Notes: generated by a model from the sequence alone, not told the origin. Shown: positions 1-7,139, numbered from the stretch's first letter. The stretch is 7,413 nt of DNA from Cellvibrionales bacterium (GCA_024645065.1 JAHEGP010000162.1:1-7413); one strand, 5' to 3'. Numbers and translations are program-made.

Positions 1-3
1 GGC

Positions 4-2412
4 ATGATTACTGTGTTCGATGCAATGAAAAGGCCGGGCTACCTGATTGCCCGGTTGTTCTGCTTTATTTTGATCAAGCCGTTTATTCGCGTCACGCCTC
101 TGCCGCAGCCGCTGGCCCTGGATGTGTCCAGGCCCTGCCTTCTGGTACTGCCCAATATCCATGCCAGCGATGAACTGGCGGTAAAGTCTTGCTCGAAACA
201 GCTCGGGATCGCCAAATACGATATCTTTTTCCTGCCCAAACGGGGCAAGGATCGGGCTAACCGACTCTTTGTCGAGGCAGTGGGCGCTGTACTCGATGAA
301 GCGCCCGACACCCAGGTAGTACCGATTAGCGTTTACTGGGGCCGGGCTCCGCGCAAGGTGGGCAGTCTTTCCCAGGCATACCTTGCGGATGGCTGGGAAG
401 TGCCGGGGTTTATTCGGCGCAGCCTGATGGTGTTGTTGCAGATGCGCCAGGTATCCTGCTACTTCGGCCAGGCCATGGACTTCGGCCGGCTTCCCTCGAT
501 TCCCGATGAATCCGAACCCGATGCGCAGCAGGCGTTTTTCCATACGCGCCAGCAGTTGTTCAGTGAGCAATTTCGTAAGCAGCGTGAAGCGGTTATTGGC
601 CCCGACCTGTCCCATCGGCGCATCCTGGAACAGCAGGTACTGCAGTCGCAGGGCGTGCTGGATTGTATCGACCAGCTGGCCGCCGAGACTGACAAGCCAA
701 CCAGGTCGCTGCAAAATACCGCTCGCAAGTACCTGCATGAAATGGCCGCCGATTACTCATACTCAGTGGTGCGACTGCTCGATTTGTTCCTCGGCTGGGT
801 GTGGGAAAAGCTATACCAGGGAGTCAATGTCAATGGCATGGAAAACGTGCTCGAAGTGGCGGAAGACAAGCAGCTTATCTATGTGCCCTGCCATCGCAGC
901 CATATCGATTACTTGCTGCTGTCCTACGTTATCCATCAAAAAGGCCTGATGCCGCCCCACATTGCAGCCGGTATCAATCTCAATATGCCCGTCGTTGGCA
1001 GTTTATTGCGTCGCGGTGGCGCTTTTTTTATCCGCCGGCAGTTCCGTGATGACAAGCTGTATCGGGCGGTGCTGGAAAGTTATATCGCCACGATGTGCGA
1101 GCGGGGATTCCCTATCGAATATTTTATAGAAGGCGGCCGCAGCAGAACCGGCCTGCAATTGCCCCACAAAGCCGGCATGTTGGCAATGACCATGCGTGCT
1201 GCGCAGGACCAGCGGCACCGGCCCCTGGCCTTCGTGCCGGTTTATATTGGCTATGAGCGATTGCTGGAGAGTCACAGCTATATCAAGGAACTGTATGGTG
1301 AGAAAAAGCAAAAGGAGTCCTTGTTTGACCTGTTCTCGGCGCGACGGTACCTAAAAGAGAACTACGGTCGGGTAAACCTGAGTCTGGGTAAGGCGATTCT
1401 GGCCGATGACATCTGGAGTTCGCTCGGCGTAAGCCAATCACCGAGGCCGACCGACGGCGAAGAGTTTTTTACTTGCATTGAAACACTTGCACAGACTATC
1501 CAAACAGAGGTCAACAACAATGCATCGATATCGAGCTCGAATCTGATAGCCACGGCGCTGCTGGGTAGTAACCGTAATGCCCTGGTCAAACCCCAGTTGC
1601 TGCAACAGATCGACCTGCTCGAGGCATTGATGAATGTGCCGGTTTACCGAAACAGCCTGTATTTCGATCGCAGCAGTCATGCTGACGCCATTGAGCGGGC
1701 GCTGGCGCTGGACCTGATTCAACACAATGATCACGCCCTGGGCGATATCTATTACCTCGACCAGAAGGCCCAGATTGGCGCCACCTTCCTGCGCAATAAC
1801 AGCCTCCACGTTTTTATCCTGCCGGCGCTGGTTGCCAGCATCATTATCAATACCGAAAAGACCAGCTTCAGGCGGATTTATGCCATTTGTTATCGACTCT
1901 ATCCCTATCTCAAGGCCGAGTTCTTTCTGCCCTGGGAGCCCGCCGAACTGCAGCCAGTGATTGCGAGTATCCTCGCTACCTTGCAACAGCAGGACCTGGT
2001 TAACAATAGTAATAACCTGTACTGGCGCAACAGTCCCGAGAGCGAGCAGTTTTACGCCCTGCTGGTTTTGTCCGGTGCCTGTAAGGCGAGTATGGAGCGA
2101 TTCTACATTACCGCGAAGCTGGTGCTCTCGAAAGACGGTGGCTACTACGATCGCGCCAGTCTGGAAGCGGCCTGCGTGCAAATGGCTGAGAGCCTTTCAG
2201 TACTGCATGAATTTCACGCGCCCGATTTTTTCGACAAGAACCTGTTTCGAACCTTTATCGCCAGCCTGGTGCGAGAGGGTATGTTTACCGAGGACGAGGA
2301 AGGGAAGCTGCACTACGGCCGCAGTTTCGTCAATACCCGCAAGTTTGATAAATACGTGCTGAGCCCCTCGGTGCAGCGCAGTATCCTGCAAATTACCCGG
2401 AGTGGCTTTTAG
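4..2412 (+). CDS. plsB: Glycerol-3-phosphate 1-O-acyltransferase PlsB
   Basis: Transfers an acyl chain from acyl-ACP or acyl-CoA to position 1 of sn-glycerol-3-phosphate, giving lysophosphatidate, the first step of phospholipid synthesis at the inner membrane. All acyltransferase blocks are visible: HRSHID (H297, D302 of the HX4D motif), GAFFIRR (339-345), FIEGGRSRTG (374-383, with E376), and PVYIGYE (412-418). The preceding LYQGVNVNGMENV (from 270) and the C-terminal LSVLHEFHAPDFFDK (731-745) also match the E. coli enzyme as I recall it, with a constant offset of about nine residues through the active site. At 802 residues it is close to the usual length of about 807. The start is uncertain: only three bases precede the ATG, so no ribosome binding site can be seen, and M8 is an alternative. 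Family and function are secure; the N-terminus is not. Confidence 0.96.
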   Translation: MITVFDAMKRPGYLIARLFCFILIKPFIRVTPLPQPLALDVSRPCLLVLPNIHASDELAVKSCSKQLGIAKYDIFFLPKRGKDRANRLFVEAVGAVLDEAPDTQVVPISVYWGRAPRKVGSLSQAYLADGWEVPGFIRRSLMVLLQMRQVSCYFGQAMDFGRLPSIPDESEPDAQQAFFHTRQQLFSEQFRKQREAVIGPDLSHRRILEQQVLQSQGVLDCIDQLAAETDKPTRSLQNTARKYLHEMAADYSYSVVRLLDLFLGWVWEKLYQGVNVNGMENVLEVAEDKQLIYVPCHRSHIDYLLLSYVIHQKGLMPPHIAAGINLNMPVVGSLLRRGGAFFIRRQFRDDKLYRAVLESYIATMCERGFPIEYFIEGGRSRTGLQLPHKAGMLAMTMRAAQDQRHRPLAFVPVYIGYERLLESHSYIKELYGEKKQKESLFDLFSARRYLKENYGRVNLSLGKAILADDIWSSLGVSQSPRPTDGEEFFTCIETLAQTIQTEVNNNASISSSNLIATALLGSNRNALVKPQLLQQIDLLEALMNVPVYRNSLYFDRSSHADAIERALALDLIQHNDHALGDIYYLDQKAQIGATFLRNNSLHVFILPALVASIIINTEKTSFRRIYAICYRLYPYLKAEFFLPWEPAELQPVIASILATLQQQDLVNNSNNLYWRNSPESEQFYALLVLSGACKASMERFYITAKLVLSKDGGYYDRASLEAACVQMAESLSVLHEFHAPDFFDKNLFRTFIASLVREGMFTEDEEGKLHYGRSFVNTRKFDKYVLSPSVQRSILQITRSGF

Positions 2413-2537
2413 CGCGCTGCTATCGGCAGGGTAACTCGCCTCGCAGCGCTCAATCCCTGGCCCCTGCAGCGCAGATCTGGCGGTGAAACGCGCCTGGCGG
2501 GGTGGTTCGGGGGACATCCTGGAGCCCACTGCCAGTT

Positions 2538-2576
2538 AACCGGCTGTTGCAAATACGGCTTCTTATACCGGTTTTT
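2538..2576 (+). terminator. Possible weak terminator after plsB
   Basis: AACCGG (2538-2543) can pair with CCGGTT (2568-2573), and the right arm runs into a stretch of five T (2572-2576). The loop is long, 24 nt, and the stem is only six base pairs, so this is a weak intrinsic terminator at best. It lies about 125 nt after the plsB stop. Confidence 0.25.
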
Positions 2577-2699
2577 CCGCATAGGTAACTTCTTGAATGT
2601 CGAATCGTAATCGGCGAAAATCACCGGTTTGAAGAACCGCCTTCAGCGGTCGACCATTCCGACTCACCCTTTTATCATGCCGTGCGTTGCAGGTTCGGC

Positions 2700-2705
2700 A
2701 GGGAG
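2700..2705 (+). promoter_or_regulatory. Ribosome binding site setting a TTG start for the kinase
   Basis: AGGGAG lies six bases before a TTG codon at 2712, an ideal Shine-Dalgarno spacing. The longer in-frame candidate, GTG at 2682, has nothing resembling a binding site before it, and no in-frame ATG occurs for roughly the next 100 codons. The TTG start is therefore preferred. Confidence 0.7.
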
Positions 2706-2711
2706 TTTTCT

Positions 2712-4745
2712 TTGGCAAGCCAAGTAAAGTCGGCAACTCCGGCCCCGGAAGATGACTCGCTTGTCCTGGGGGACCTGATTCCGGTCCTTCGGCAGCGCAC
2801 CGGGCGCCTGGCCCGTGCCACCGGCGACTATACCCTGGGTGTCGCAAAGATCCTGAAAAGCCTGCTGCCGATTACTGCGTTGCTCAATCGTCGTGAGCGG
2901 ATATCAGAGCGGGAATTGCACGAAGCGATCAATCAGCTGTTCGCGTCGCTGGCAGGGCACCCCCTGACTGGCCAGCTGCGCGGTTTGACTGCGCGCATGC
3001 GCGCCGGCAATCTGCTGCCCAATGAACAAAGTACCGAAGAACTGATCCGCTTTCTGGTGGACCAGGCGACCGCACGCAGTGTCATCACTATCCCGACAGA
3101 GATTACCGACGAGTTCTGGAAGTTTTTCAATGAGCTGATGGCGGAGCCGGAGTTGAAGGGCATCGGAGAGGTCAGCCTCGACGTGCTGCGGATCGTGCTG
3201 ACGGCTTATGAACCCCTGCTGGTGCAATTGATCAACCAACTCAAGGACCTGCGTCAGCTGAACGACGACAAGCTGCGGGAGATAGCCCGCGGTGCCGAGG
3301 TCCTGAGCGGTGACCTGGTGATTTTTCGGCGCCAGATCAAAGCGCTGCGCGGAGTCCGCCTGTTCTTTGCCACCGACCCTGAAGACCTCAAGGCCCAGGC
3401 CGAGGTGGTGGCGCAGATGGTGCGCGAGTTCGGTCCGCTGTTTATCAAGATGGCCCAGGTCGCGGCGGCCAATTCCGGATTCCTGCCCGGGGAGATGTCG
3501 GAGGCCCTGGCGGTGTTCCAGGAGGATGTCGACCCGATGACGCCGGCCGAGGTCGAGGCGGCTTTCATGGAGTGCTTTGGTGAAACCCCGGCCGAGCGTT
3601 ACTTTGGTTTCGATTCCACCAGCCCGCTCAAGTCCGGTTCGATAGCCTCGGTTTTCCTGGCGCGCAAGCCATTGGACAGTAACTCCGACACCCCTCGGCT
3701 TCATCCGGTGGTGGTAAAAGTGGGGCGGCACAATCTGGCCCGGGAGTTTGTGATCGGTAAAACGGTAATTAAGCTGGCTATCCTTAGCAGTCACTACTGG
3801 GCACCGCATTCCAAGCTGGCGCCGTTCTTCAATTCCTGGCTCGACCAGATCGACGAGTTTGTCCAGGGCTTTGAGCGCGAGCTGGATTTTGACGCCGAGG
3901 CGCGCAATCAGGCCCACTTTGCCAGTCGTGCCAAGTATTTCGATAGCTGGAATGTCCCCCGGGTTTACTCCAGCAGCCGACGCATTATTGAAATGGAATT
4001 TGTGGATGGTGGTGCCAGCCTGAACAGCGCTTTCGCAGGTATGTCAGGCCGTCGCAGCCGAAAAATGAGGCGTCGTGCCGGACGCAAATTCCTGCATGCT
4101 GTTTTTGCACATCTGTTGATCTACCGCGAGTTTCACGGTGACCTGCACCCGGGCAACGTGTTGCTGACACCCGACGGTGAGCTCCATTTCGTCGACTGGG
4201 GCAACACCGTTGATATCCAGCATATCTGGAAACCTGCGATCCAGTACATGCAGGCGGTGCTGACTGGCAACACCGATGCTGTCACCGAGTCGCTGACCGC
4301 AATGTGCTCCGAACCCGAGTTGTCGGCGCAGCGCCGGTCTGAGTTGGCCGCTATCGTTGCCAAGACCTTTGCTGATGCCGATGTGGTGCCGCTGGGCATC
4401 GACTTTGCCCTGACCTTGAATCGCGAGGGTCTTGAGGGATGGATGCGCCGCATCGACCTGGCGATAAACCTGGGCTCCGCCATTAGTCGCCAGGGCATCA
4501 CCGTGAAAGGCGAATATCTCCATCTGGCGCGTTCAGTATCGGCAATGCTGGGCTCGCTGGCAGGCCTGTACAAGGGCTTGCCCACTGCCGACCTGGTGCG
4601 TGATTGCATCCAGATGATCGTGCTGATGCCATCATATCTCGGGGCGGATTACGTCAAAGGCCAGCGCAGCCGTATGCTGCGCAAAATTGCCCGGAACATG
4701 CCTCCGGCGCTGCGCAGCTTGAGCCAGATAGAGCGCTTTTTTTAA
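2712..4745 (+). CDS. ABC1/UbiB/AarF-family atypical protein kinase
   Basis: Member of the ABC1 (UbiB/ADCK) atypical kinase family, whose known members support ubiquinone synthesis or membrane lipid homeostasis through ATP binding or hydrolysis. Residues are numbered from the TTG start (677 aa). Roughly the first 230 residues are a helical region, followed by the kinase-like domain: KMAQ (246-249) in place of the family KxGQ, a nucleotide loop KSGSIASV (307-314), the VVVK lysine (K336), ELDFDAEARN (390-399), the catalytic HGDLHPGN (475-482, D477), and the metal-binding VDWG (494-497) in place of DFG. Catalytic Lys and both Asp are kept, so it is probably folded and nucleotide-binding. It is longer than E. 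coli UbiB (about 546 aa) and has no ubiE or ubiJ beside it, so I do not call it ubiB. A GTG at 2682 would add ten residues but lacks a ribosome binding site. Substrate unknown. Confidence 0.9.
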   Translation: MASQVKSATPAPEDDSLVLGDLIPVLRQRTGRLARATGDYTLGVAKILKSLLPITALLNRRERISERELHEAINQLFASLAGHPLTGQLRGLTARMRAGNLLPNEQSTEELIRFLVDQATARSVITIPTEITDEFWKFFNELMAEPELKGIGEVSLDVLRIVLTAYEPLLVQLINQLKDLRQLNDDKLREIARGAEVLSGDLVIFRRQIKALRGVRLFFATDPEDLKAQAEVVAQMVREFGPLFIKMAQVAAANSGFLPGEMSEALAVFQEDVDPMTPAEVEAAFMECFGETPAERYFGFDSTSPLKSGSIASVFLARKPLDSNSDTPRLHPVVVKVGRHNLAREFVIGKTVIKLAILSSHYWAPHSKLAPFFNSWLDQIDEFVQGFERELDFDAEARNQAHFASRAKYFDSWNVPRVYSSSRRIIEMEFVDGGASLNSAFAGMSGRRSRKMRRRAGRKFLHAVFAHLLIYREFHGDLHPGNVLLTPDGELHFVDWGNTVDIQHIWKPAIQYMQAVLTGNTDAVTESLTAMCSEPELSAQRRSELAAIVAKTFADADVVPLGIDFALTLNREGLEGWMRRIDLAINLGSAISRQGITVKGEYLHLARSVSAMLGSLAGLYKGLPTADLVRDCIQMIVLMPSYLGADYVKGQRSRMLRKIARNMPPALRSLSQIERFF

Positions 4746-4785
4746 GCCCGTCACGTCCGGGTCGCGTGCCCGGGACTACTCAAAA

Positions 4786-4802
4786 TGGCGCAGCGGCTGC
4801 GC
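4786..4802 (-). terminator. Candidate terminator of the ThDP-enzyme gene
   Basis: Read on the reverse strand, 15 bases after the stop codon, GCGCAG-CCG-CTGCGC forms a perfect six-pair stem with a three-base loop (4788-4802). It is followed by one C and then ATTTT (4782-4786). The T-tract is short. A second imperfect hairpin, GTCC/GGG with CCC/GGAC and one bulged G (4755-4776), sits between the two convergent genes and could serve either strand. Confidence 0.45.
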
Positions 4803-4816
4803 GGCCCTTCGGCGTG

Positions 4817-6379
4817 CTACAACACTACCTCGATGAGGTTCGGCAACACTACCTCGATGAGGTGCGGCCCCGGCGTTTCCATGGCTGCGGCGAACTGCTG
4901 CTGGAATTCGGCAACCGTGGTCGAGCGGGTCGCACTCACACCCATACCTTCAGCCAGCTTTACCCAATCCAGTGTCGGGTTCGAAAGGTCCAGCATCGAG
5001 TGAGCGCGTTCGCCCGGATTTTCCACGCCGACCCGCATCAGCTCGAAACTGAGAATCGCATAGGCGCGATTGTTGTAAATTATGGTACACACATCGAGCT
5101 TTTCCCGGGCCATGGTCCACAGGGATTGATTGGTGTACATCGCGCTGCCGTCAGCCTGCAGGTTGACCACCTTGCGACCGGGGCAGGCCACCGCGGCACC
5201 GACCGCCACCGGCATACCCTGGCCAATGGCGCCACCGGTCAGGGTCAGCCAGTCATGGGGTGCGGCGCCATCGAACATGCCATAGGTAAACATGCCCGAG
5301 GTATTGGCCTCGTCCGAGACGATCGCCTGCTCGGGTAACAGCCTGGCGACAACGGCGCCCACGGCCTCGGCGTTGAGCGGGCCGTCCGGTATTTCCGGCA
5401 GTGCCGGGTCCGCGGCCGGCGGAATTTCCGGCGCATCGAGATAATCGGCCAGGGCCCGCAATGTGGCGATGCTGTCCAGGCTGGGGCCAGCCAGCTCCCA
5501 CAGGGTACAGTCCTCGTGCCAGAGGGTGCCGGGTTTGCCGGGGTAGGCAAAGAATGAAACCGGCGCCTTGGCGCCGACCAGCACCATATGCCGGATATCC
5601 TTGATAAAGTCCGAGGCCATTTCGCCCAGGTAGGGCAGTCGCTCCGGCGTGAAACGACCCCGACCGCGTTGGATACGAGCCGGGAATACCTCGCACAGCA
5701 CCCGCGCCCCCGTTGCCGCGGCAATACGATGGGCCAGGGCCAGGCCCTCCTCACGCAGGGCGTTGCCGCCCAGCAGCAAACAGCGAGGCTCGGAATGGTG
5801 CAGTGCCGTCGCGGCCTGAGAAATCGATTCGGAGTTGGCGCCGGGTCGCGGTCTGATTGCGACTGGCCTGGCGCCGGTCGATGCGCTTTCGCTCCAGGCA
5901 TAGTCTGCCGGTACTATCAGGTTGGCTGCGCGCCCCTCCATCGCCGCCGCGACGGCTTCAGCCCCATCCTCGGCGATGGTATCGGCGCTTTGCGCCACCC
6001 GCACCCAGTCGGATGCCAGTGCTGCATGTCCCGGGACATCGGAGGTGAGCGGCGCATCCAGCGCCAGATGGTAGCTCGCATGATCGCCAACGATATTGAC
6101 GATCGGCGTATGGGCGCGACGCGCATTGTGTAGATTGGCCATGCCGTTGGAGAAGCCGGAGCCAAGGTGCAGCAAGGTCGCCGCGGGTTTGTCAGCCATG
6201 CGGCCATAGCCGTCAGCAGCTCCGGTGACAACCCCTTCAAACAAGCCGAGAATCGGGCGCATACCGGGAATCTTGTCGATAGCAGCGACCAGCTGCATCT
6301 CTGATGTACCGGGGTTGGCAAAGCACACCTCCACACCACTATCGATAAGCGTTTGTAAAAGGGATTCAGCACCATTCAT
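4817..6379 (-). CDS. Thiamine-diphosphate enzyme, acetolactate synthase large-subunit-like
   Basis: Soluble enzyme of the ThDP-dependent decarboxylase/carboligase superfamily (520 aa). It has an N-terminal pyrimidine-binding domain with NPGTSE (22-27) and the activating glutamate E48 in GLFEGVV, and a reduced central domain. The C-terminal pyrophosphate domain carries GGAIGQGMP (382-390) and the metal/ThDP motif ADGS (409-412) through NN (436-437), spaced as in the family. Databases often label such proteins acetolactate synthase large subunit. True IlvB-type synthases are longer (about 570 aa), and no small regulatory subunit lies beside it, so the substrate, probably a 2-oxo acid, is unknown. 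The start is set by AAAGGAG (6388-6394 on the reverse strand) eight bases before the ATG. A GTG at 6469 would add 30 residues without such a site. The gene is convergent with the kinase gene. The C-terminus is odd: PHLIEVVL is followed by a second copy, PNLIEVVL, before the stop. Confidence 0.9.
   Translation of the reverse strand: MNGAESLLQTLIDSGVEVCFANPGTSEMQLVAAIDKIPGMRPILGLFEGVVTGAADGYGRMADKPAATLLHLGSGFSNGMANLHNARRAHTPIVNIVGDHASYHLALDAPLTSDVPGHAALASDWVRVAQSADTIAEDGAEAVAAAMEGRAANLIVPADYAWSESASTGARPVAIRPRPGANSESISQAATALHHSEPRCLLLGGNALREEGLALAHRIAAATGARVLCEVFPARIQRGRGRFTPERLPYLGEMASDFIKDIRHMVLVGAKAPVSFFAYPGKPGTLWHEDCTLWELAGPSLDSIATLRALADYLDAPEIPPAADPALPEIPDGPLNAEAVGAVVARLLPEQAIVSDEANTSGMFTYGMFDGAAPHDWLTLTGGAIGQGMPVAVGAAVACPGRKVVNLQADGSAMYTNQSLWTMAREKLDVCTIIYNNRAYAILSFELMRVGVENPGERAHSMLDLSNPTLDWVKLAEGMGVSATRSTTVAEFQQQFAAAMETPGPHLIEVVLPNLIEVVL
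4820..4867. repeat. 24-bp tandem duplication at the 3' end of the ThDP-enzyme gene
   Basis: Two adjacent 24-bp units (4820-4843 and 4844-4867) share the first 20 bases, CAACACTACCTCGATGAGGT, and differ at one base only (T4840 versus G4864). The unit is a multiple of three, so the frame holds and the protein gains eight residues. The single difference turns His into Asn in the terminal copy. Confidence 0.95.
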
Positions 6380-6387
6380 TCTGTTTT

Positions 6388-6394
6388 CTCCTTT
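6388..6394 (-). promoter_or_regulatory. Ribosome binding site of the ThDP-enzyme gene
   Basis: On the reverse strand AAAGGAG precedes the ATG at 6379 by eight bases. This fixes the start and rules out the longer in-frame reading from the GTG at 6469. Confidence 0.85.
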
Positions 6395-6532
6395 ATTCTG
6401 GCTCCTGGACGGAAGGGACTTCGGCAAAGATGGTACCGCAACTCCGATGCGTGTGATAGACGAAATCACTTGCTACGGATTAAAATAACATAAAGGGTAA
6501 ATAATGGATGGCGCGCTTTACGTATGCATTGA

Positions 6533-6545
6533 GCCTACATTAGGC
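6533..6545. repeat. Perfect inverted repeat, possible operator
   Basis: GCCTA-CAT-TAGGC is a perfect 5+3+5 palindrome about 155 bases upstream of the ThDP-enzyme start. It sits in an AT-rich patch where promoters facing either way could lie. A second symmetric element, GTGAT-N7-ATCAC, is at 6453-6469. Either could bind a dimeric regulator; neither matches a site I can name. Confidence 0.3.
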
Positions 6546-6817
6546 ATATAGCAATAAAATGGTCGTCGATTGTTCTGGATCAATTATTTACCCCGGAGTC
6601 TCTGTTACTGTCGCCATCAGGGTGCACGGCCACATCAAGATACTTAGGGGGGGTCGCTGTGTCGCATGCACAAAGGGTCAACGTCAGCGCGGCAATGCCA
6701 GCACTGGCCTGGTTCAGGGAGTACAGCGTTGCCCGGTGTCGATTTTTTTTACAGTTTGGCGCAGGTCGATCGCAGCGTCAAAAGCTAAGTTATTGAAAAA
6801 ACATGAAAATATTTCAT

Positions 6818-6833
6818 TGGTACGGTTTATGCA
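6818..6833 (+). promoter_or_regulatory. Sigma-54-type (-24/-12) promoter match
   Basis: TGGTACGGTTTATGCA matches the sigma-54 consensus TGGCACR-N4-TTGCW with two mismatches, and has the required GG (6819-6820), ten bases, then GC (6831-6832). The upstream 40 bases are AT-rich. Transcription would begin near 6843-6845, just before the PEP-CTERM-like frame and about 325 nt before the secreted-protein gene. Sigma-54 control of PEP-CTERM genes is known from the PrsK/PrsR system. No enhancer site is identified here. Confidence 0.5.
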
Positions 6834-6860
6834 TTAGGGGTAGCTAATGAATAAACTTGA

Positions 6861-7010
6861 ATGTTATTGGAGGTCGGAGCAAGCAATAGGCTTTTCGGCA
6901 TCGTCTACAGCGAGGTACGCCGGGAAATATCCGAAGTTGCTCTGCCCGCGGCTGACTGGCTGGTTGAATCGGGTCTTGTCGCGCTGCTTGGACTTAAGCG
7001 CAGGCAATAA
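6861..7010 (+). pseudogene. PEP-CTERM (LPAA-type) sorting-tail remnant or small protein
   Basis: A 49-codon frame from ATG to TAA. Its last 24 residues read VALPAADWLVESGLVALL followed by GLKRRQ. This closely follows the LPAA variant of the PEP-CTERM signal: VPLPAA, then W-L-F-G-S-G-L-L, then a hydrophobic stretch and a terminal Arg cluster. In such proteins exosortase recognises the tail and fixes or releases the protein at the cell surface. Here the first Pro of VPLPAA is Ala (A27), and D32 and E36 sit inside what should be the membrane helix; each is explained by one base change. There is no signal peptide, no obvious ribosome binding site before the ATG, and no room for an exported domain. 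A decayed 3' end of a deleted gene is therefore more likely than a working protein. A GC-rich hairpin follows nine bases after the stop, as expected at a gene end. Confidence 0.5.
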
Positions 7011-7018
7011 AGCTAGTG

Positions 7019-7039
7019 GCCCCGGACAAAATCCGGGGC
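7019..7039 (+). terminator. Terminator-like hairpin after the PEP-CTERM-like frame
   Basis: GCCCCGGA (7019-7026), loop CAAAA, TCCGGGGC (7032-7039): a perfect eight-pair GC-rich stem nine bases after the TAA at 7008-7010, extendable by two G-T pairs. The bases after it (TGCCTCTT) are not a proper T-tract, so efficiency is doubtful. It could equally act as an attenuator or RNA-stabilising hairpin in a leader reaching the gene at 7169. Confidence 0.5.
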
Positions 7040-7114
7040 TGCCTCTTCACTCAAAATACCATGCAACGCTATTTGCTGCGGCCCGAAATACGGCAGCGTA
7101 AATAATATTGCCTT

Positions 7115-7139
7115 TTTAGCGCCGCGTGTTTAGCGCCGC
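7115..7139. repeat. Tandem 11-bp repeat upstream of the secreted-protein gene
   Basis: TTTAGCGCCGC occurs at 7115-7125 and again at 7129-7139, a 14-base period. It ends 29 bases before the ATG at 7169. The second copy also pairs with what follows (GCGCC 7133-7137 with GGCGC 7143-7147), a small hairpin just before the ribosome binding site. It could be a regulator half-site pair or a leader structure. Confidence 0.5.

Larger units (their letters stand above)
2413..2711. other. Gene-free stretch between plsB and the ABC1 kinase
   Basis: No convincing gene is seen in these 299 nt. The stretch holds a 7-bp inverted repeat directly after the plsB stop (GCGCTGC 2414-2420 with GCAGCGC 2443-2449, no T-tract). 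It also has a terminator-like structure at 2538-2576 and a small perfect hairpin ACCGC-CTTCA-GCGGT at 2636-2650. The motif ACCGG(T) recurs at 2539, 2567 and 2622. A promoter for the kinase should lie here or upstream of plsB, but no strong sigma-70 pair stands out. The best I find is TTGAAT at 2593-2598 with GAAAAT 17 bases later, which is weak. Confidence 0.5.

Noticed and set aside
1438..2181. Reverse open frame of 247 codons inside plsB
   Set aside because: It is antisense to conserved PlsB sequence and is explained by codon bias of the real gene.
2593..2621. Sigma-70 promoter TTGAAT-N17-GAAAAT before the kinase gene
   Set aside because: Poor -10 match; pairs this weak are common by chance.
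2904..3917. Reverse open frame of 337 codons inside the kinase gene
   Set aside because: It is antisense to the conserved kinase region, low in recognisable motifs, and without a start signal.
4707..4743. Intrinsic terminator overlapping the end of the kinase gene (GCGCT/AGCGC plus seven T)
   Set aside because: The T run is real, but the stem is five pairs with a 20-base loop and the T are also the terminal Phe codons. Too weak to call.
4604..5338. Forward open frame of about 244 codons overlapping the 3' end of the kinase gene and antisense to the ThDP enzyme
   Set aside because: It runs antisense through a clearly conserved gene, has no ribosome binding site, and its translation resembles no family.
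6380..6469. Thirty-residue N-terminal extension of the ThDP enzyme from GTG at 6469
   Set aside because: The ATG at 6379 has a strong ribosome binding site, and MNGAESLL is the expected start of the family.
6452..6470. CRP-like site TGTGA...TCACT
   Set aside because: The half-sites are nine bases apart instead of six.
6559..6837. Forward open frame of 92 codons
   Set aside because: No ribosome binding site, no family resemblance, and it spans homopolymer runs of G and T typical of spacer.
6847..7101. Forward open frame of 84 codons overlapping the PEP-CTERM-like frame
   Set aside because: A different frame gives the recognisable LPAA tail and a stop just before a hairpin. This frame gives no known pattern and would run through that hairpin. 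The AGGGG before it lies upstream of the start point predicted from the sigma-54 match.
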